Shown here piece by piece: positions 1 through 7,715 of a stretch of DNA of 43,725 nucleotides (its first letter is position 1; each line of letters opens with the position of its first letter). Source of the DNA: Thermopetrobacter sp. TC1 (GTDB lineage Bacteria > Pseudomonadota > Alphaproteobacteria > Rhizobiales > Aestuariivirgaceae). The stretch lies in NCBI RefSeq assembly GCF_000746275.1, contig NZ_KN050830.1, positions 6,369 through 50,093 on the forward strand. Reading direction: 5' to 3'. The position numbers were made by a program, and so were the translations under genes. The notes below the pieces were generated by a model. The model did no database searches. It had not been told where the DNA came from and saw only the letters and a program-made list of their open reading frames with translations.

Positions 1-170
1 GGGTCGCTCCAGTCGTCATCCCATGGGTCACCCCAATCGTCATCCCATGGGTCGCTCCAATCCTCCCAAGGATCACCCCAGTCCTCCCAGGGATCATCCC
101 AATCTTCCCAAGGATCACCCCAGTCCTCCCAGGGATCATCCCAATCTTCCCAAGGATCATCCCAGTCCTC
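1..170. repeat. In-frame coding tandem repeats, 21-bp and 24-bp units
   Basis: On the plus strand, 21-bp units begin at 61, 82, 103, 124, 145 and 166 (the last one degenerate). They alternate between two forms, giving a 42-bp higher-order repeat. Two 24-bp units cover 1-48 and a third begins at 49. All unit lengths are multiples of three. They encode the minus-strand series W-[DGS]-D-P-W-[ED]-D of the gene starting at 1337. Near-identity at the nucleotide level suggests recent unit expansion. The array continues past the left window edge. Confidence 0.9.
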
Positions 171-1337
171 CAACGGGTCAAACACGTCATCGAGACCAAG
201 GGTGTTCTCGCCAAGCAGGCTGTCCAGCAAGGCACCATCAATCTCGATGCTTGCGAATTCATTGACGCCGGGGATGTCCAGCGGAGGATCAACGTACAGG
301 GGATCTTCAGGAGTGATGGTTTCTGGCAGATCGAACACAGGATCCGGATTTAATGGCGCATCGATGATGGGAGATAGTAAGCCAGGATCGATATTCAGCC
401 CATCAAGGAAAGGATCATATAATCCAGTGCTCAAAAGTCCTGGATCCACAGATGGAGGGATATCGCTGATAAAATCCATAAATTCTGGCTCTTTGCCGGT
501 TATGGCATTGATCATGTCAGGAGATAATCCTTCCCAAGGGGAAATATCAAATCCTGTTGGAGGGTTAACACTTGCAGGATTTATAAGGTCGGTGATATTC
601 ACTTCTGGTGAGAAGAAAGAACTGTCGGGGCTATAAATATTGTTAAAATCTATCCCGCTAATTCCACTTATATTATTATCGGGCATATTCCCGATCAACC
701 CTATCCCATCATAATTTCCGGTTCCTATTTGGTCAAATAAGTCTCCCAAGGAGGATGTGCCAAGATTGTCAATATCTACAAAGTCATTTGGGTTTATACC
801 TGGATCTATTATATTTATTTCCTCTTCTTCCTGCGAGCTGATATAATTTATCGCGCTCCTTAATGCATCTTCCGCCATTCTTTCGAAATATTCCCCTGAT
901 ACATATTTGGCTGCCTCTCCAACAAAGCCACCGAGTGTTGGGGAAAACTTGGAAATCCCTGTGCCAAGTAACTTTCCGCCTATACCCAAGGCTTTTCCCA
1001 CCCCAAGAGAAGAAAAAATATTAGCTGCTGCCCCTGCAGTTTGAATTGCAGCTTCTTTCCAGCCTCCTTCTCTATATCCGTTGGCTATATCTACTAAACC
1101 GAACAGATTGCCGGTTGCTGTCATGAGTGTTTTGGCAAGGCCTGAATATTTAGGTTCCACTAAGCCGATTAGATAACCTTGCCCTTCTACAGCTTTTTGA
1201 TATCCATCAACGACAAGATTTTGTTCTGTCAAAATATCTTTTGTATATTCATTAAGCTTGCCGGTGATGGTGTCCACGACATTTCCCAAGCCTCCGTGAT
1301 TCGAGGAGGAATTATTAGTGTCATTAACAGGTGCCAT
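1..1337 (-). CDS. Hypothetical protein with acidic DPW tandem repeats, C-terminus beyond window
   Basis: I do not recognise the family. Reading the minus strand from an ATG at 1337 gives an open frame of 445 codons with no stop before the window edge, so the C-terminus is missing. The start follows a strong Shine-Dalgarno GGAGGGG. No signal peptide is seen. Residues about 1-85 are polar. Residues about 85-150 are Gly/Ala-rich and hydrophobic (AAIQTAGAAANIF, GKALGIGGKLLG), like the helical segments before toxin domains or in secreted proteins. From about 175 to 385 the chain is rich in Asp, Pro, Asn and Ile with many DP pairs. From about 390 it becomes repeats of W-x-D-P-W-[ED]-D. The gene is much richer in A/T than its neighbours and uses codons such as ATA, TTA and AGA, which suggests transfer or low expression. 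It lies 148 bp downstream of glcF on the same strand. A type I secreted or surface protein is possible, but this is inference. Confidence 0.8.
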   Translation of the reverse strand, partial: MAPVNDTNNSSSNHGGLGNVVDTITGKLNEYTKDILTEQNLVVDGYQKAVEGQGYLIGLVEPKYSGLAKTLMTATGNLFGLVDIANGYREGGWKEAAIQTAGAAANIFSSLGVGKALGIGGKLLGTGISKFSPTLGGFVGEAAKYVSGEYFERMAEDALRSAINYISSQEEEEINIIDPGINPNDFVDIDNLGTSSLGDLFDQIGTGNYDGIGLIGNMPDNNISGISGIDFNNIYSPDSSFFSPEVNITDLINPASVNPPTGFDISPWEGLSPDMINAITGKEPEFMDFISDIPPSVDPGLLSTGLYDPFLDGLNIDPGLLSPIIDAPLNPDPVFDLPETITPEDPLYVDPPLDIPGVNEFASIEIDGALLDSLLGENTLGLDDVFDPLEDWDDPWEDWDDPWEDWGDPWEDWDDPWEDWGDPWEDWSDPWDDDWGDPWDDDWSD

Positions 1338-1485
1338 TTTCCCCTCCGTGCCTCTTCTATCAAAGAGTGTATAGGTGAGACCTTTTTTCGCAATGGTAAT
1401 GCTCGTTAAAGGGGCGGTCAAGATGTTATGAATCTAATAGGGGAAAATTGCGCGTATAGAGGGATTTTGTGAGGTGTAGGATGCT

Positions 1486-2931
1486 TTAATGAGATAGCGC
1501 TTCGAGAATTTCCGCATAATGCAATACGGGCAGGGTGGTGTGGCGTGTGAGGTGATCCATGCAGGAGAAGTTGGCCGAGACGACGAGGGCTTCGGGCTTG
1601 TTGCCCCCTTTTTCGCCGAAGATCAGGGCGCGGGCGGAAAGGGGCGCCTGCCCAGGGGCACAGGCAGCGGAGCGGGGTGCATCAAGGGCGGCGCCTTCTT
1701 CATGCGCATCTTGTGGGATGTTATGCGCCTGTGGGCTGGTGCCGGCTGCCTTGCGTGCGGCTGTCTTCAGGTGGCCGGCCTTGCGGCGGCCTAAGCGGTC
1801 GGCGATTTCGGGTTCGGTGATGGTGTAAAAGCCGGCGGCGCCGCAGCAGATGTGCGGCTCCTCGGGGAGGTGCACGTCAAAACCGGCGCGGGTGAGAATG
1901 CCGGCGGGCTCGCAGGTGATGCGCTGTCCGTGCTGAAGGCTGCAGGGCTGATGCAGAATGAGCGGCGGCGCATCCGCAGGCGCCTTCCATGCTTCCGGCC
2001 AGTCCTGCTCAGCGAGCCATTCGGAAAGGTCCTTCGTCTTTTCGGCGATGGCGCGGGCACGTGAGGCCCAGGCGGAATCACGCACCAGCAGATGGCCATA
2101 ATCCTTGACCACGGCGCCGCAGCCGGAGGCGTTGATCAGCACGGCCGAAACATCCGCATCCTCCCAGGCGGCGATGTTGGCGCGGGCAAAACTTTCAGCG
2201 CGGGCGCGATGGCCGAGATGCAGGGACAGCGCCCCGCAACAGCCGGACTGTTCGGGGATGACCACATCCCAGCCCAGGCGGTTGAGCAGGCGAATGCTGG
2301 CGCGGTCGATGCGGCCGGCGAGAACCGACTGTGCACAGCCAGCAAGCAGCGCAACCTGCCCGCGGCTTTTCCCCCGGGCCGGAAAGACGCCGCGCATGGG
2401 CGAATCGGGCGCTTTCGGCGCTTTGGCCGCCGCCTGCCACATGCGCAAAAACGGCGCGAATGCGGCATGATCCGCGCCCATTCTTTTTACAATCGGCAGC
2501 AGCGGGCGAAAGAGGCGGGACAGCGCCAGCATGCGGGCAAAGCGCTGCGGATGCGGCACGACGGTATCGAGCAGGGTATGCACAAGCCGCCTGTGCCAGG
2601 GGCGCGCCTGCGGCGCCCTGGCAAGGCGGGCGCGGGCGATATCGAGCAGGTGCACATAATCCACTCCGGAGGGACAGGTGGTCATGCAGGACAGGCAGGT
2701 GAGGCAGCGGTCGAGATGCCGGGCGACGACGGTGGCATCCTCAGCGGCGCCTTCCAGCAGGGTCTTGGCCAGATAGATGCGCCCGCGTGGCGAATCGTTT
2801 TCCTCGCCCAGCTCCAGATAGGTGGGGCAGGTGGCGGTGCAGAAGCCGCAATGCACGCAGGCGCGCAGGATGGCATCGGCCTCGGCGATGTCGGGATCGC
2901 GGCGCTGGGCTTCGGTAAAGGCGGTCTGCAT
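1486..2931 (-). CDS. glcF: Glycolate oxidase iron-sulfur subunit GlcF
   Basis: This is the electron-transfer subunit of the three-part glycolate dehydrogenase (GlcDEF), which oxidises glycolate to glyoxylate at the membrane and passes electrons to the respiratory chain. Two ferredoxin-type 4Fe-4S motifs are visible: C25-x2-C28-x2-C31-x3-C35-P and C76-x2-C79-x2-C82-x3-C86-P. Two CCG domains follow (SGCCGALSLHLG and ICCGAAGFYT). At 481 residues it is longer than the usual 400-440. The extra length is an Ala/Pro-rich insert at about residues 390-445, between the second CCG motif and the C-terminal segment ANFSCMDHL. It is the last gene of glcDEF, 34 bp after glcE. No clear terminator follows it. 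Confidence 0.95.
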   Translation of the reverse strand: MQTAFTEAQRRDPDIAEADAILRACVHCGFCTATCPTYLELGEENDSPRGRIYLAKTLLEGAAEDATVVARHLDRCLTCLSCMTTCPSGVDYVHLLDIARARLARAPQARPWHRRLVHTLLDTVVPHPQRFARMLALSRLFRPLLPIVKRMGADHAAFAPFLRMWQAAAKAPKAPDSPMRGVFPARGKSRGQVALLAGCAQSVLAGRIDRASIRLLNRLGWDVVIPEQSGCCGALSLHLGHRARAESFARANIAAWEDADVSAVLINASGCGAVVKDYGHLLVRDSAWASRARAIAEKTKDLSEWLAEQDWPEAWKAPADAPPLILHQPCSLQHGQRITCEPAGILTRAGFDVHLPEEPHICCGAAGFYTITEPEIADRLGRRKAGHLKTAARKAAGTSPQAHNIPQDAHEEGAALDAPRSAACAPGQAPLSARALIFGEKGGNKPEALVVSANFSCMDHLTRHTTLPVLHYAEILEALSH

Positions 2932-2965
2932 GCTTTTCGTTCCGTGCTTGTCTCAGCCTCGCTCT

Positions 2966-4204
2966 TTAAGTATCGGCAGCGGCGTTTTCCCGGGGCAGCG
3001 GCACCATGCGCCCCGGTTCCAGAATACAGGCGGGATCGAAGCTGGCACGCACCCGTTCGGCCAGCCGCGCCAGGGCGGGGGGCTGCGGATGAAACACCGG
3101 CACCGCACGGCGGATGGCCGCGGGCGCCCTGATCAGGGTGACATGTCCGCCCTCCTTGACGATGGCGCGCAAGGATTCGGCCTGTTGCCGAGCGGCCTCG
3201 ATGTCGTCCGTTTCCGGCGTGGCCAGCCAGATGAGGCCGCCGGCCCAGTCCATGAACATCCGCGCATCCGGCATGCGCGCGCGGATGGTCTGCACCCTCT
3301 CGCCTCCTTGCGCCGGCGGGCCGATGATGCGCCAGATGAAGGCATCCTCATGCGCATGCAGGGGCGCAACATCGCGGATGTCCCGCCAGAAGCGCAGGCT
3401 TTCCGCATCGGTGATTTCATCGGGCCTGCCAAAGTCCTGCAACCGCTCTTTCAGGGCATGGGCGCGCGCCTGAACTGAGCGGGCGAAGCCTTCCAGCCGC
3501 AGGGCGGTGCGCGCTGTCTCCCTGCCGTCGATGCCGGCCGGCACATGGGCGGCGGCGGAGACTTCCATGGGGCTTTTCATCGCCTCGGTCATCAGGGCCT
3601 GGGCCCTTTCTTCCGCAAGGCCCGTCCACAGCAGGGTCAGGGTGCGCTCCGGCGCCGGCAGAACCTTGAAGGTGAGCTCGGTGAGAATGGCGAGCGTGCC
3701 CCAGCTGCCGCACATGAGCTTGGAAAGATCATAGCCGGTGACGTTCTTGACCACGCGGCCGCCGGCGCGGAACAGCTCGCCGCGGCCGTTGACGGCGCGA
3801 AAGCCCAGCAGGTGATCGCGCACGCCGCCAAATTTCACCCGGCGCGGACCGGCCAGCCCGGCCGCGGTCATGCCGCCCAGGGTGCCGGGGCCGCGGCCTG
3901 TGTTGCCAAGCAGGCGCGACAGGTCCGGCGGCTCAAAGGCGAGCATCTGGCCCTTTTCGGCAAGGGCTTTCTCGATATCGGCAAGCGGCGTGCCGGCCCG
4001 GGCGGAGAGGACAAGCTCCTCCGGCTCATACAGGGTGATGCCGCACAGGGCGGTTGTTTCCACCACGAGATCGGCCTCAACCGGCCGGCCCAGGCCTTCC
4101 CGGCTGCCCGCCCCGCGCACGGAAAGCCGCCGCCCCTGCGCGGCCGCCTCGCTCACCAGCGCGGCCAGGGCGTTTTCATCAGCCGGTCTGCTTGCCTCCG
4201 CCAT
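2966..4204 (-). CDS. glcE: Glycolate oxidase FAD-binding subunit GlcE
   Basis: This is the second flavin-type subunit of glycolate dehydrogenase. It has a PCMH-type FAD-binding fold: VRGAGSREGLG near the N-terminus, then EPPDLSRLLGNTGRGPGTLGG and the RVVKNVTGYDLSKLMCGSWG segment typical of GlcE. The frame is open up to a GTG at 4294, with an ATG at 4270. I chose the ATG at 4204 (MAEASRPADENAL). It has AGGA about 8 nt upstream, it matches where family members begin, and the upstream stretch is a low-complexity Thr/Gly run. That gives 412 residues, a normal length. The gene sits between glcD and glcF in the same orientation and is likely co-transcribed with them. Confidence 0.93.
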   Translation of the reverse strand: MAEASRPADENALAALVSEAAAQGRRLSVRGAGSREGLGRPVEADLVVETTALCGITLYEPEELVLSARAGTPLADIEKALAEKGQMLAFEPPDLSRLLGNTGRGPGTLGGMTAAGLAGPRRVKFGGVRDHLLGFRAVNGRGELFRAGGRVVKNVTGYDLSKLMCGSWGTLAILTELTFKVLPAPERTLTLLWTGLAEERAQALMTEAMKSPMEVSAAAHVPAGIDGRETARTALRLEGFARSVQARAHALKERLQDFGRPDEITDAESLRFWRDIRDVAPLHAHEDAFIWRIIGPPAQGGERVQTIRARMPDARMFMDWAGGLIWLATPETDDIEAARQQAESLRAIVKEGGHVTLIRAPAAIRRAVPVFHPQPPALARLAERVRASFDPACILEPGRMVPLPRENAAADT

Positions 4205-4299
4205 GTTCAATCCTGTCCCTGTTTCACCGGTGCCGGTAGCAGAATTGCCCGTGCCGGTGTTTAACCTCATGCCTCTTGCTGCGGCGCCGGGCACCCGGT

Positions 4300-5796
4300 T
4301 CAGAAGCGCGGGATGTCCGGAAAGCGCTTCTCGATCTCGCGCGCGCTGAACGGGCTTAATTCGCCGCAGCCCTTCAGGCTGGGAAAGACCTTGCCCGGAT
4401 TGAGCAGCTGCTTTTCATCAAAGGCGCATTTCAGGCGCATCTGCACCTCAAGATCGGTCTTAGAAAACATCTCCGGCATCAGGTCGCGCTTTTCCACGCC
4501 CACGCCATGTTCGCCGGTGAGCACCCCGCCCACCTGCACGCACAGGCGCAGGATGTCGGCGCCGAAGCGCTCGGCGCGATGGAGCTGATCGGCATCGTTG
4601 GCGTCATAGAGAATGAGCGGATGCAGGTTGCCATCCCCGGCGTGAAAGACATTGGCGCAATCAAGCCCGTAGCGGCCTGATAGCTCGGCAATGCCGGAAA
4701 GCACCTCCGGCAGGCGATGGCGCGGGATGGTGCCGTCCATGCAGTAATAGTCCGGCGAGATGCGCCCCACGGCGGGGAAGGCCGCCTTGCGCCCGGCCCA
4801 GAAAAGCTGGCGCTCTTGTTCCGACTGCGAGGCGCGCATGCTTTCGGCCCGGTTGCGTTTGGCGATGTCGAGAACGCGCTCGATCAGCTCGTCCACCTCC
4901 TCCGGCGGGCCGTCCACCTCCACAATCAGCAGCGCCTCGACATCAAGGGGATAGCCGGCATGCACGAAGGCCTCGGCGGCGTGAATGGCGGGCTTGTCCA
5001 TCATCTCCATGCCGGCGGGGATGATGCCGGCGGAAATGACATCGGCCACGCAACGGCCGGCATCCTCCACGGAAGGAAAGCCGATGAGCACGGCACGGGC
5101 GGTGATGGGATTGGGGGTGAGGCGCACGGTGACCTCGGTGACCACGCCCATGAGGCCCTCCGAGCCCACCATGAGGCCGAGCAGGTCGTAGCCTTCCGCC
5201 TCCATGTGGCGGCCGCCGAGGCGCACGATCTCGCCCTCGATGGTCACCATCTCGATGCCGAGCACATTATTCGTGGTCAGGCCGTATTTCAGGCAGTGCA
5301 CGCCGCCGGCGTTCTCCGCCACGTTGCCGCCGATGGTGCAGGCGATCTGCGAGGAAGGATCGGGCGCATAATGAAAACCGGCATGGGCCACCGCGCGGGT
5401 GATGGCGAGATTGGTCACCCCCGGCTGCACCACGGCGCAGCGGTTGTCGAGGTCGATGTCGAGAATGCGGTTGAAACGCGCCATGCCAAGCAGGACGGCA
5501 TCGGCAAGCGGCAGGGCACCGCCGGAGAGCGACGTGCCGGCCCCGCGCGGCACCACGCGGATGGCATGGTCATGGCAATAGCGCAGAATGCGCGCAACCT
5601 CCTGCGTCGTTGACGGCAGAATGGTGAGCAGCGGCGGCTGGCGATAGGCGGTCAGCCCGTCCGATTCATAGGCGCGCAGCTCCGTGGGCGAAACGATGAC
5701 CGGGGTATCCGGGCACAGGCGCTGCAAATCGGCAGCGATCGCCTCGCGCCGGGCGATGACGTCGGCATTGGCCCTGGGCATCTCAGGCTGGCTCAT
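4300..5796 (-). CDS. glcD: Glycolate oxidase subunit GlcD, FAD-linked
   Basis: This is the catalytic flavoprotein of glycolate dehydrogenase, in the FAD-linked oxidase family with D-lactate dehydrogenases. The FAD-binding N-terminal domain shows PRGAGTSLSGGALPLADAV and the IGGNVAENAGGVHCLKYG loop. The C-terminal cap carries HAGDGNLHPLILYD and TGEHGVGVEK, the substrate and flavin loops of the family. The frame extends upstream to 5925. The ATG at 5796 (MSQPEMPRANADV) was preferred because upstream residues are Arg/Cys-rich and unlike the family, and a GGGAAAG lies before it. The product is 498 residues, as expected. It is the first gene of glcDEF and divergent from the cytochrome c at 6069, so the 272-bp gap should hold both promoters. 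Confidence 0.96.
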   Translation of the reverse strand: MSQPEMPRANADVIARREAIAADLQRLCPDTPVIVSPTELRAYESDGLTAYRQPPLLTILPSTTQEVARILRYCHDHAIRVVPRGAGTSLSGGALPLADAVLLGMARFNRILDIDLDNRCAVVQPGVTNLAITRAVAHAGFHYAPDPSSQIACTIGGNVAENAGGVHCLKYGLTTNNVLGIEMVTIEGEIVRLGGRHMEAEGYDLLGLMVGSEGLMGVVTEVTVRLTPNPITARAVLIGFPSVEDAGRCVADVISAGIIPAGMEMMDKPAIHAAEAFVHAGYPLDVEALLIVEVDGPPEEVDELIERVLDIAKRNRAESMRASQSEQERQLFWAGRKAAFPAVGRISPDYYCMDGTIPRHRLPEVLSGIAELSGRYGLDCANVFHAGDGNLHPLILYDANDADQLHRAERFGADILRLCVQVGGVLTGEHGVGVEKRDLMPEMFSKTDLEVQMRLKCAFDEKQLLNPGKVFPSLKGCGELSPFSAREIEKRFPDIPRF

Positions 5797-5881
5797 GGCG
5801 CGCTTTCCCTGCCGAAATCGGAGGCTGCCGCAGCCCCTTGACAATCTGTCACGCGGCAAATTGTTGCGTCTTCTGCCGCAA

Positions 5882-5910
5882 TTGCGGATTTCGTCACATT
5901 TTGCTGTATT
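5882..5910 (+). promoter_or_regulatory. Weak sigma70-like promoter candidate before cytochrome c
   Basis: TTGCGG (5882-5887) and TGTATT (5905-5910) are separated by 17 bp, in the divergent gap between glcD and the cytochrome gene. The hexamers are poor matches and the leader to 6069 would be about 150 nt. This is only a candidate. Confidence 0.25.
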
Positions 5911-6068
5911 GTCCCGGCATTGCAATGCTCCTTAGCGGGCATTGCCGCATGCCGGCCGTGTGGGGAACGCCGGTGTCTTTCGGACAAGGTATCTGAAGCG
6001 ATGGGCGGGAACGTTTACGCAGGTCTTTCGTGTTCCCGCGCCACAAGCAGCCAAGGAGGCCTGAGGAG

Positions 6069-6452
6069 ATGAAGAAGAAGATCGCGCTTGCCGCACTGGC
6101 TCTGGTTCTGGTTCCGTCCATGGCTTTCGCGGAAGGGGATCCGGACAAGGGCAAGAAGGTGTTCAACAAGTGCAAGGCCTGCCACTTCGTCGACAAGGAG
6201 AAGAACAAGGTGGGCCCCTATCTGAAGGGCGTTGTGGGCCGCAAGGCCGCTTCCGTGCCGAAGTTCAAGTATTCCAAGGCCATGAAGGCCAAGGGCGAGG
6301 AAGGCCTGGTCTGGACCGAGGAGAACATCGCCAAGTACCTGAAAGCGCCGAAGAAGTTCATCCCGGGCAACAAGATGGCCTTCGCCGGCCTGAAGAAGGA
6401 CGAGGACATCGCCAACGTCATCGCCTACATCAAGAAAATGTCCGGGCAGTAA
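6069..6452 (+). CDS. Small monoheme class I cytochrome c
   Basis: This is a periplasmic electron carrier of the mitochondrial-type cytochrome c / c2 family. The Sec signal peptide is residues 1-21 (MKKKIALAALALVLVPSMAFA). The heme-binding motif is C35-K-A-C38-H39 and the probable axial ligand is M103 in PGNKMAFAGL. The mature protein is about 106 residues and Lys-rich, typical of a soluble shuttle between membrane complexes. The ATG at 6069 was chosen because AAGGAGG lies 9 nt upstream and the signal peptide starts there; the frame itself opens at 6030. It is divergent from glcDEF, so it could take electrons from the respiratory chain that glycolate oxidation feeds, but this is inference. A strong terminator follows at 6496. 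Confidence 0.95.
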   Translation: MKKKIALAALALVLVPSMAFAEGDPDKGKKVFNKCKACHFVDKEKNKVGPYLKGVVGRKAASVPKFKYSKAMKAKGEEGLVWTEENIAKYLKAPKKFIPGNKMAFAGLKKDEDIANVIAYIKKMSGQ

Positions 6453-6495
6453 GATCCTTTCAACTGCACCGTCACAGGCGACAGCTCAGTCATGC

Positions 6496-6526
6496 GGGCG
6501 GGGAGCATTCTTCCCCGCCCCTTTTT
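6496..6526 (+). terminator. Rho-independent terminator after cytochrome c
   Basis: A 9-bp perfect stem GGGCGGGGA / TCCCCGCCC (6496-6504 with 6512-6520), with a 7-nt loop, is followed by CTTTTT. Confidence 0.9.
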
Positions 6527-6623
6527 CATGCGCAAGCCGGCATATAGGCATGATCCCCCAATAAAAACTTTGGTGGGTAGCGTTTCAGAAGGAAAAACCG
6601 GCAGCATCATGCTTTATCAGACA

Positions 6624-6833
6624 TCACTCTGCCGCCTTTTTGCCGGTGGCAGGTGGCGTGTTCACCCCGGCGGTGACCATTTTCGCGCAGGCATCGCGCA
6701 GGGCGTTTTCCAGAACGGCACCAAGCAGGATCATGTCCGCATCGCGTTTCTGAGGTCGCCGGTCGCGGTTTTCGAGTGCGGAAAGGAGCTGACGGAAGCG
6801 CTTTTGCTGTTCGGGCCGTTCGTGCGCCGTCAT
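6624..6833 (-). CDS. Small hypothetical protein coupled to PilZ gene
   Basis: A 69-residue charged, helical-looking protein (MTAHERPEQQKRFRQLLSAL at the start, Lys/Ala-rich tail), without signal peptide or membrane segment. I do not recognise it. Its ATG overlaps the stop of the upstream PilZ gene as ATGA (6830-6833), the usual arrangement for translational coupling, which is the main reason to accept it as a gene. The same frame is open to 6851, but that start would lie deep inside the PilZ gene. It could be a partner or regulator of the PilZ protein. Confidence 0.6.
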   Translation of the reverse strand: MTAHERPEQQKRFRQLLSALENRDRRPQKRDADMILLGAVLENALRDACAKMVTAGVNTPPATGKKAAE

Positions 6834-7237
6834 CGCCAGATGCCCTCCCATGTGTTGACGGCATAGTATTTGCCCGCAAGCCGGCTTATCGCTTTCGGGT
6901 CGTTCACGCGCGCGCCTTCCGGAAAGAAAATGCCAACCTCGTTGCCGCGCTGCCAGACGACGCGGACGACATAGAGCGCCTGGTTCTGATCATCATAGAA
7001 CTTCACAACCTCAGGCAGGCGGATGCGGCCGGCGAGGCGCAGCCGCGCCCCCTCGCAGGAACGGTCGAAGATCTGGCATTCGGTGATGAAGCGGTTATCG
7101 ATCGTGGCGAGCTTGCCGGAGCGCAATCGCGTGCGCCGGCGCGGACTGCGCCGCCGGTTGGGGCGATTGGCCGTTTGACCAACGCCGCTCGGACACGTTG
7201 CTCCGCCACGTCTTTTTGTGCCGATCGGCCAGATCAT
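6830..7237 (-). CDS. PilZ-domain protein, putative c-di-GMP receptor
   Basis: This 135-residue protein has a basic N-terminal stretch and then one PilZ beta-barrel. The two ligand-binding elements of the family are visible: Arg pairs spaced R-x3-R at about residues 33-39 and D58-R-S-C-E-G63 (consensus D/N-x-S-x2-G). The C-terminal part VRVVWQRGNEVGIFF is the typical closing strand pair. PilZ proteins of this size bind cyclic di-GMP and act on motility or surface polysaccharide; the exact target here is unknown. The ATG at 7237 follows AGAGG. A small coupled gene comes next, and the promoter probably lies in the A/T-rich gap before the LuxR gene. Confidence 0.8.
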   Translation of the reverse strand: MIWPIGTKRRGGATCPSGVGQTANRPNRRRSPRRRTRLRSGKLATIDNRFITECQIFDRSCEGARLRLAGRIRLPEVVKFYDDQNQALYVVRVVWQRGNEVGIFFPEGARVNDPKAISRLAGKYYAVNTWEGIWR

Positions 7238-7715
7238 GTCATGCCTCTATTCACCATTTCGCAATTCGGCAAACCCGAGCACCATGCTCCAAAATGGGAC
7301 AGAATCCATGATGCAAGTGGAATGATCGAGGCAAGTTCATCAATAAAGAGTTAACGGGACCTGCGCATGCACCGGGCAAGACATGCCGAGCGTAATCGAA
7401 TTTTTTAATCATTCAAAGGAATAATGAAGTATTAAGATTGACTTTGGTCACACAAAATAGAAAAACCAACTGACCGTAAGTCACAATAGGAATTGTGGCC
7501 TGTCTCAAAGCAAACCCCATCTTGACCAAAGTCAATACGAAAAATTTCCTCATAGTTGCATAAGGGTTGTGTATGTATGCGCCAATTACAACGTTGAAGG
7601 AAAATCATATTACCTATGTTTTATATGCAACCCGCTTGCTTTTATTGGATTCAACACCTATTCTCAAACATGAGAGTGATTCGCGTGGCTTGGCGGGGGC
7701 TGGGGCACTGAGAAA
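7238..7715. other. A/T-rich intergenic region between PilZ and LuxR-family genes
   Basis: This 478-bp divergent spacer is clearly richer in A/T than the surroundings. It contains the operator-like array at 7438-7535. A short open frame from 7567 runs into the LuxR gene in another frame and looks non-coding. No RNA gene or mobile element was recognised. Confidence 0.7.
7438..7535. promoter_or_regulatory. Three TGAC...GTCA operator-like sites
   Basis: Site 1, TTGACTTTGGTCAC (7438-7451), and site 3, TTGACCAAAGTCAA (7522-7535), share 13 bp as a perfect inverted repeat. Site 3 is a full 14-bp palindrome TTGAC-N4-GTCAA. Between them is TGAC-CGTAA-GTCA (7471-7483). TTGAC-N4-GTCAA resembles sites of Crp/Fnr-family regulators such as NnrR. 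It could instead be bound by the adjacent LuxR-family protein. The binding factor is inference. Confidence 0.5.

Noticed and set aside
1-170. Repeats as a CRISPR array
   Set aside because: The units are contiguous without unique spacers and stay in a coding frame.
23-636. Plus-strand open frames over 23-265 and 202-636
   Set aside because: They are shadows of the minus-strand repeat gene, which has a Shine-Dalgarno, a start at 1337 and an uninterrupted frame over the whole region. The Pro/His/Asp repeats of the shadow only mirror the DNA repeat.
2092-3132. 346-codon plus-strand open frame
   Set aside because: Antisense to glcF and part of glcE; high-GC codon bias opens such frames. No ribosome-binding site or family match.
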